Notes under the pieces: generated by a model
What the model saw: only the letters and a program-made list of their open reading frames with translations
Told to the model about the DNA's origin: nothing
Databases searched by the model: none
Source of the DNA: an uncultured Fibrobacter sp.
GTDB lineage: Bacteria; Fibrobacterota; Fibrobacteria; Fibrobacterales; Fibrobacteraceae
Reading direction: 5' to 3'
DNA length: 9,161 nt
NCBI GenBank assembly: GCA_934700345.1
Contig: CAKUXP010000045.1
Span: 1 to 9,161 of the forward strand
Part shown: one piece after another, positions 6,975 through 9,161 of the stretch
Numbering within the stretch: position 1 is the stretch's first letter
Layout: every line of letters starts with the position of its first letter
Translations under genes and position numbers: made by a program

Positions 6975-6994
6975 GCAATCGCTACCGCAGTAAC

Positions 6995-7023
6995 AGGTTC
7001 CTGACGCCTTGTCGGGTAGCGAT
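6995..7023. repeat. 29-bp repeat, copy 1 (in leader of DUF4417 gene)
   Basis: Matches 7825-7853 at 27 of 29 positions, with differences at 6998/7828 and 7013/7843. The shared core is CTGACGCCTTG then GGGTAGCGAT. Unlike copy 2, this copy has no recognisable promoter just upstream on the plus strand and is part of a larger 12-bp-stem structure. Confidence 0.85.
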
Positions 7024-7038
7024 TGCGGGTTTAGGTGA

Positions 7039-7395
7039 TTAAAAGAACATAACGATTCCGGTTTTTAGCTTGATAGCCTTTTGGACTAGGCGGAAGAGGT
7101 CCGTGTAAATTTCAGATAGGCGATGCGGTAGCTTTCCTGCCAACTGTTTTTCAAGCCAATCTTTTAGAAGAATGCATTTTGATTCATCAAAATAATCTTC
7201 ATCGCCGTAATCAAGCCATGTTCCGCATTGTTCGTTCACCGGATCCATGAAGCAATTTTCCAGTAATTGGCAGTCGGATTCTTTATCGAAGACAATTTCT
7301 TCGATTCGCGGATCGGGCGTTTGTGGAATATTGGGAATATGTCCGTATGTACATTCTATCCCTGTAAAGTCGAGGATAAGGCTTGCGACAATCAC
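7039..7395 (-). CDS. Acidic small protein B2, putative immunity/antitoxin partner of A2
   Basis: 118 residues from GTG 7393-7395, overlapping the A2 stop (GTGA) exactly as B1 overlaps A1. Begins (V/M)IVASLILDFTGIECTYGHI, has an acidic middle (FDKESDCQLLENCFMDP, then WLDYGDEDYFDESK), then CILLKDWLEKQL, and ends KAIKLKTGIVMFF. A full-length paralogue of B1; the blocks SLILD-TG, YGHIP-IP, D-DYFD--KCILLK-WLEK and AIKL-TGIV are shared, while the stretches in between differ, as is usual for diverged immunity proteins. No signal peptide or catalytic motif. No equivalent of C1 follows; instead the structured leader of the DUF4417 gene begins within 15 bases of the stop. Confidence 0.75.
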   Translation of the reverse strand: MIVASLILDFTGIECTYGHIPNIPQTPDPRIEEIVFDKESDCQLLENCFMDPVNEQCGTWLDYGDEDYFDESKCILLKDWLEKQLAGKLPHRLSEIYTDLFRLVQKAIKLKTGIVMFF

Positions 7396-7763
7396 ATTTC
7401 CTCCGGTCGTTTGATTTTAAAATGAGTTTTGCTTTGATCCCGGCAGGGGATTCCATTTATGTCCAGATAGGTCTTGGTATTGTTCAGGCAAATGCGTACC
7501 GAGCCGGAAACCTTATCGGCAATTACAGTGGCAACGGGACCTTTCCACTCCATTTTTGTGCCATGGTCTTTTGGTTTTGCTTTTGGAGCGTATCTATCGA
7601 CCAGTTCATTTAAATTCACCTTCTGCTTCATCCAGTTTTCATTAAACTCGGCTTCCTTTCGCTTGCTTCGTTCGTACCGTTTTCTATCGATATCGAAAAT
7701 CGGCACTCGGTTTTGGATGTATCCTGCAGAGGTTTCTGAGTAGGGCTTTTTCGCATTGGACAT
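7392..7763 (-). CDS. Basic small protein A2, putative toxin-like partner of B2
   Basis: 123 residues from ATG 7761-7763 with a strong AAGGAGG five bases upstream. Begins MSNAKKPYSETSAGYIQNR; a very basic stretch DRKRYERSKRKEA lies near residue 25, then FNENWMKQKVNLNELVDRYA near 40. The C-terminal domain runs from about 65 to the end THFKIKRPEEM. A paralogue of A1 over its full length. The TH(F/M)KI-type ending preceded by AD--SG reminds me of toxin domains at the C-termini of polymorphic toxins, but here the protein is free-standing with no trafficking domain, which would favour an intracellular toxin-antitoxin or an orphan toxin cassette. Inference only; the family is not identified. Confidence 0.75.
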   Translation of the reverse strand: MSNAKKPYSETSAGYIQNRVPIFDIDRKRYERSKRKEAEFNENWMKQKVNLNELVDRYAPKAKPKDHGTKMEWKGPVATVIADKVSGSVRICLNNTKTYLDINGIPCRDQSKTHFKIKRPEEM

Positions 7764-7792
7764 TTGTCCTCCTTTCTTTTAATAAAAATGGT

Positions 7793-7822
7793 TTGACAAA
7801 TGCCTGCTGGAATTGCTATTTT
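7793..7822 (+). promoter_or_regulatory. Plus-strand promoter of the predicted small RNA
   Basis: A perfect TTGACA (7793-7798), an 18-nt spacer, and TATTTT (7817-7822) preceded by TG at 7814-7815 (extended -10). It faces away from the A2 gene, into the A2-ImmA gap, where the plus strand has no protein gene. The predicted start is about 7829. Confidence 0.6.
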
Positions 7823-7824
7823 AT

Positions 7825-7853
7825 AGGCTCCTGACGCCTTGTTGGGTAGCGAT
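7825..7853. repeat. 29-bp repeat, copy 2 (5' part of predicted small RNA)
   Basis: Matches 6995-7023 at 27 of 29 positions. Nearly all of this copy lies inside the predicted plus-strand transcript, covering its first 25 or so nucleotides. Confidence 0.85.
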
Positions 7854-7905
7854 ATTCAGCAAGCATTTGCCGGACAGTTGACTTGTCAGCTGTTCGGCAT
7901 TTTTA
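7829..7905 (+). ncRNA. Predicted small RNA, about 77 nt, convergent with the XRE-ImmA genes
   Basis: It has a TTGACA/TGnTATTTT promoter at the right distance, two stem-loops and a U-run. The first stem pairs CTTGTTG (7838-7844) with CAGCAAG (7857-7863) around a 12-nt loop GGTAGCGATATT. The second is the 14-bp terminator stem. Across the two stems three pairs are G-U on the plus strand but would be A-C mismatches on the minus strand, which argues that the plus strand is the functional RNA. Its first 25 nt are complementary to the mRNA leader of the DUF4417 gene through the shared 29-bp repeat. The 3' end overlaps the last codon positions of the ImmA-like gene in antisense. No known RNA family is recognised. 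Confidence 0.5.
7869..7904 (+). terminator. Intrinsic terminator of the small RNA
   Basis: Left arm GCCGGACAGTTGAC (7869-7882), loop TT, right arm GTCAGCTGTTCGGC (7885-7898): 14 pairs, two of them G-U, then ATTTTT. The U-run contains, on the other strand, the TAA stop codon of the ImmA-like gene. No U-run exists for minus-strand transcripts, so readthrough from ImmA into A2 remains possible. Confidence 0.7.
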
Positions 7906-8436
7906 GTTGCGCTCTTTCATCAAAATGTCGATTCGCGCCTGTGCCGCTCCGCGAGAGACGCCGCACGCTTTTGAAATTTCGAGGGGATTCATTCCCAAAA
8001 CCAAGTCTTTATCCATTAAAAATTCTGCGGCAAAATTGTCCGCCTGCCATTCCGGATCTTCAAAGGCTCTTAACCTTTCGCCGGCAGATAGCCTGCATAA
8101 AGCGACTTTGTTCGAATTGTGCAGAATCAAATGGCCTATTTCGTGCATGATCGTAAAGCGAGCTCTTCCTTCACCTCGACAGGCCGCCTTGTAAACGTCA
8201 TCCCGGATGTCGATTTTCTTTTGGGCTGGAAATGTCAAGCCTTCTTCGGGCATTTCCTTCTTGGATCTGATTTCCCATTCGAAGTCCGGAAAAAGTTTTC
8301 CCATGATGAATTCAAAAAAGCCGCATACCGGAAATTTGGTAACTTTTTCTAGACCGCATTTCCTTTTGATCATTTTCACAATCTGACGAATCTGTTTTCT
8401 GCTGATCGGCTGGGCTTTAAAGCCGTTGAATTGCAT
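7903..8436 (-). CDS. ImmA/IrrE-family metallo-endopeptidase
   Basis: A 177-residue zinc peptidase of the type that cleaves or inactivates a partner XRE repressor (ImmA of ICEBs1, IrrE of Deinococcus). The HEIGH motif (His98, Glu99, His102) lies in RFTIMHEIGHLILH. The downstream EWQADNFAAEFLMD provides the usual third ligand region, likely Glu129. The C-terminal part, residues about 152-172, looks like a short helix-turn-helix segment (ISKACGVSRGAAQARID), also common in this family. ATG 8434-8436 starts 3 nt after the repressor stop; AGGAGA at the end of the repressor gene is its ribosome site. Expected to relieve repression by the preceding XRE protein upon a signal. The C-terminal stop lies in the small-RNA terminator. 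Confidence 0.85.
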   Translation of the reverse strand: MQFNGFKAQPISRKQIRQIVKMIKRKCGLEKVTKFPVCGFFEFIMGKLFPDFEWEIRSKKEMPEEGLTFPAQKKIDIRDDVYKAACRGEGRARFTIMHEIGHLILHNSNKVALCRLSAGERLRAFEDPEWQADNFAAEFLMDKDLVLGMNPLEISKACGVSRGAAQARIDILMKERN

Positions 8437-8439
8437 GCC

Positions 8440-8799
8440 TTATTTTCTCCTCTTATTCAAAATTCGGCTGATTTGTTCCGCTTCGTCATCCGAGATGGAG
8501 TCAAGTTTTCGCGCAAAGGAAAGTACGAGGTTTCTCCGGGGGATTTGCAACTTTTCCAGTCCTATTTTGACGGAATTGTTGGTGTCGTAGAATGCCTCCT
8601 GCAGCTGGGCTTTTTCGGCTTCGCCGAGGTGGTAGGTTTCGGAAATTCGATTGACCCAGTCGGACGGGATCTTTCGCTTTCCGTTTTCGACACCGGAGAG
8701 GAACGCCGGGGAGACGCCTAGCTTTTCGGCCATCTGCAGCAGAAGCTCTCCGATATCCATCCTCAAGTTCCGTAAAAATTTTCCAAAAGCTGTGACCAT
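8440..8799 (-). CDS. XRE-family helix-turn-helix transcriptional repressor
   Basis: 119 residues, ATG 8797-8799 with GGAGA upstream. Residues about 5-60 form a classic XRE/Cro-type HTH: FGKFLRNLR, then QMAEKLGVSPAFLSGVENGK (the recognition helix region) and the PSDWVNRISETYHL helix. The C-terminal half (IGLEKLQIPRRNLVLSFARK and the rest) is helical and basic, probably for dimerisation or contact with the protease. First gene of the island, immediately followed by the ImmA-like protease, an arrangement known as a repressor/anti-repressor switch in integrative elements and phages. A palindromic site overlaps its -10 box, so it probably represses itself and, by readthrough, the genes downstream. 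Confidence 0.9.
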   Translation of the reverse strand: MVTAFGKFLRNLRMDIGELLLQMAEKLGVSPAFLSGVENGKRKIPSDWVNRISETYHLGEAEKAQLQEAFYDTNNSVKIGLEKLQIPRRNLVLSFARKLDSISDDEAEQISRILNKRRK

Positions 8800-8817
8800 G
8801 GCGATTCTCCATTTTTT

Positions 8818-8866
8818 TGTATAATATACACTTGTTTTGAAATTTTGTCAATGGTTTTAGTGTATA
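8818..8866. promoter_or_regulatory. Probable XRE operator: palindrome over the -10 box plus a distal half-site
   Basis: TGTATAATATACA (8818-8830) is a perfect palindrome around one central base and covers the -10 box. In addition TATACACT (8825-8832) is inverted as AGTGTATA at 8859-8866, upstream of the -35 box. The centres are 34 bp apart, about three helical turns, so repressor dimers could bind the same DNA face on both sides of the promoter. Assignment to the XRE protein is inferred from position. Confidence 0.55.
8823..8851 (-). promoter_or_regulatory. Strong sigma-70-type promoter of the XRE-ImmA operon
   Basis: On the minus strand TTGACA (8846-8851), an exact 17-nt spacer, and TATATT (8823-8828): 6/6 and 5/6 consensus matches with ideal spacing. 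It lies about 24 nt upstream of the XRE start codon. Confidence 0.75.
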
Positions 8867-8975
8867 AAAGTGAACTAATTTGGTTTATATTGAAAAATGG
8901 CGGAATTCAAGCTTCGGTTACCGTCTATGCGAGATTTTGGCTATATTTAAATTCTGGTAGTTAGATATCGAAATG

Positions 8976-9087
8976 GATTGTGTAAATTTCTTTCTGTAAA
9001 ATCAATAATTCATGAAAAAGGACCTTCTATGGCCTATAAACAAAAAGTGGAGTTTCCGCTTCCTATTTTTGGTTTTGCAACAAACTA
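8976..9087 (+). mobile_element. Left end of a second IS256-type element (right copy of the 112-bp repeat)
   Basis: The same 112 bases as 4366-4477 with about five changes, in the same orientation, so it is a direct repeat flanking the island. The leader frame MAYKQKVEFPLPIFGFATN is kept but runs into foreign sequence at about 9085-9087, where the IS5-like end begins. The rest of this element lies beyond the window, if it exists. Confidence 0.7.
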
Positions 9088-9161
9088 CGGCCTGTTGACG
9101 CTATCTGATCCAAATAAAGATCAAGGCCGCCTGGACGAACGACAGGAAGACCAGGTCCAAC
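9085..9161 (-). mobile_element. 3' end of the IS5-family-like insertion sequence (partial, right contig edge)
   Basis: The exact reverse complement of 1-77. The transposase C-terminus (stop 9101-9103) points inward on the minus strand. The junction falls just after CAAACTA of the IS256-type end, whose uninterrupted copy reads CAAACTAAAAC at 4471-4481. CTA also borders the left copy (as TAG, 75-77), so a 2-3 bp TA or CTA target is likely. Confidence 0.5.

Larger units (their letters stand above)
6941..7026 (-). promoter_or_regulatory. Structured leader of the DUF4417 gene with alternative pairings
   Basis: On the mRNA strand three segments follow one another: S1 (7026-7015, GCAATCGCTACC), S2 (6987-6975, CGGTAGCGATTGC) and S3 (6948-6942, GCTACCG). 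S3 touches the Shine-Dalgarno GGAGG (6952-6948) and ends two bases before the ATG. S1 and S2 can form a perfect 12-bp stem. S2 and S3 can form a 7-bp stem enclosing a further hairpin GACGGC-AACG-GCCGTC (6968-6953), which would block ribosome access. The two pairings exclude each other. The segment between S1 and S2 carries the 29-bp repeat shared with the predicted small RNA. Confidence 0.5.

Noticed and set aside
6975..7026. An integron-type attC site or a minus-strand terminator
   Set aside because: The core GTTRRRY/RYYYAAC sequences of attC are missing, and on the minus strand the stem is followed by A's rather than T's.
7015..7026. A promoter for a second plus-strand small RNA at repeat copy 1
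   Set aside because: No -10-like sequence lies at the position equivalent to the 7817-7822 box, and the nearby TTGCCG and TTGCAA have wrong spacing.
6990..7860. A CRISPR array from the repeated 29-bp sequence
   Set aside because: Only two copies exist, about 800 bp apart with genes in between, and no cas genes are present.
1..9161. A single large transposon bounded by 77-bp terminal inverted repeats
   Set aside because: The repeat encodes a transposase C-terminus plus an IS end, and 77 is a common assembly k-mer; two separate IS copies at the contig edges explain it better.
9029..9161. A partial protein starting MAYKQKVEFPLPIFGFATNY and running off the right edge
   Set aside because: It is a chimera of the IS256-type leader and the reverse strand of an IS5-like end; the uninterrupted copy stops after 19 codons.

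Overview
The window reads as one assembled contig from a Fibrobacter-like bacterium. This rests on the lipoprotein signal peptide followed by a Ser-rich linker after the lipid Cys, on the intergenic repeat at 548-720 built around GATTATCGGG...CCCGATAATGAC, and on moderate GC in the housekeeping genes. The assignment is inference, about 0.65. The first and last 77 bases are a perfect inverted repeat. They contain the 3' end of what looks like an IS5-family element, so both contig ends run into copies of the same insertion sequence.

Left third (1-4375), chromosomal-looking: a frameshifted fragment of an IS30-type transposase (253-436); a gene-free stretch with dispersed palindromic repeats; a minus-strand pair made of a 44-residue secreted peptide (2117-2251) overlapping by 4 nt a 428-residue propeller-like lipoprotein (834-2120); and, divergently, argA (N-acetylglutamate synthase, 2434-3792). 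argA is followed with no gap by an L-asparaginase pseudogene broken by an internal deletion and a frameshift. It is cut off at 4365 by an IS256-family element (4366-5125) whose own transposase has internal deletions and a frameshift.

Right half (5126-8975), an accessory island that is AT-richer and read entirely on the minus strand: an XRE-type repressor and an ImmA/IrrE metalloprotease head the island under a strong promoter with a palindromic operator. Below them are two paralogous two-gene modules, each a small Lys/Arg-rich protein (A) overlapping by 4 nt a small acidic protein (B). The second module is preceded by a DUF4417-like protein and followed by a third overlapping gene (C1), giving DUF4417-A1-B1-C1. 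The arrangement resembles toxin/immunity or toxin-antitoxin modules, but I do not recognise A, B or C1 with certainty.

Between the modules lie two copies of a 29-bp sequence. The 7825-7853 copy sits at the 5' end of a predicted plus-strand small RNA (about 7829-7905) with a TTGACA/extended -10 promoter and a 14-bp terminator hairpin. The 6995-7023 copy lies in the leader of the DUF4417 gene, so the small RNA is almost perfectly complementary to that mRNA leader. The leader itself holds three segments that can pair in two mutually exclusive ways, one of which would cover the Shine-Dalgarno region. This candidate riboregulator, together with the duplicated A/B modules and the XRE/ImmA switch, is the most interesting part of the window.

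The island is flanked by direct repeats of 112 bp (4366-4477 and 8976-9087), which are left ends of IS256-type elements. It therefore has the outline of a composite transposon, and the right-hand IS end has itself been hit by the IS5-like element that ends the contig.
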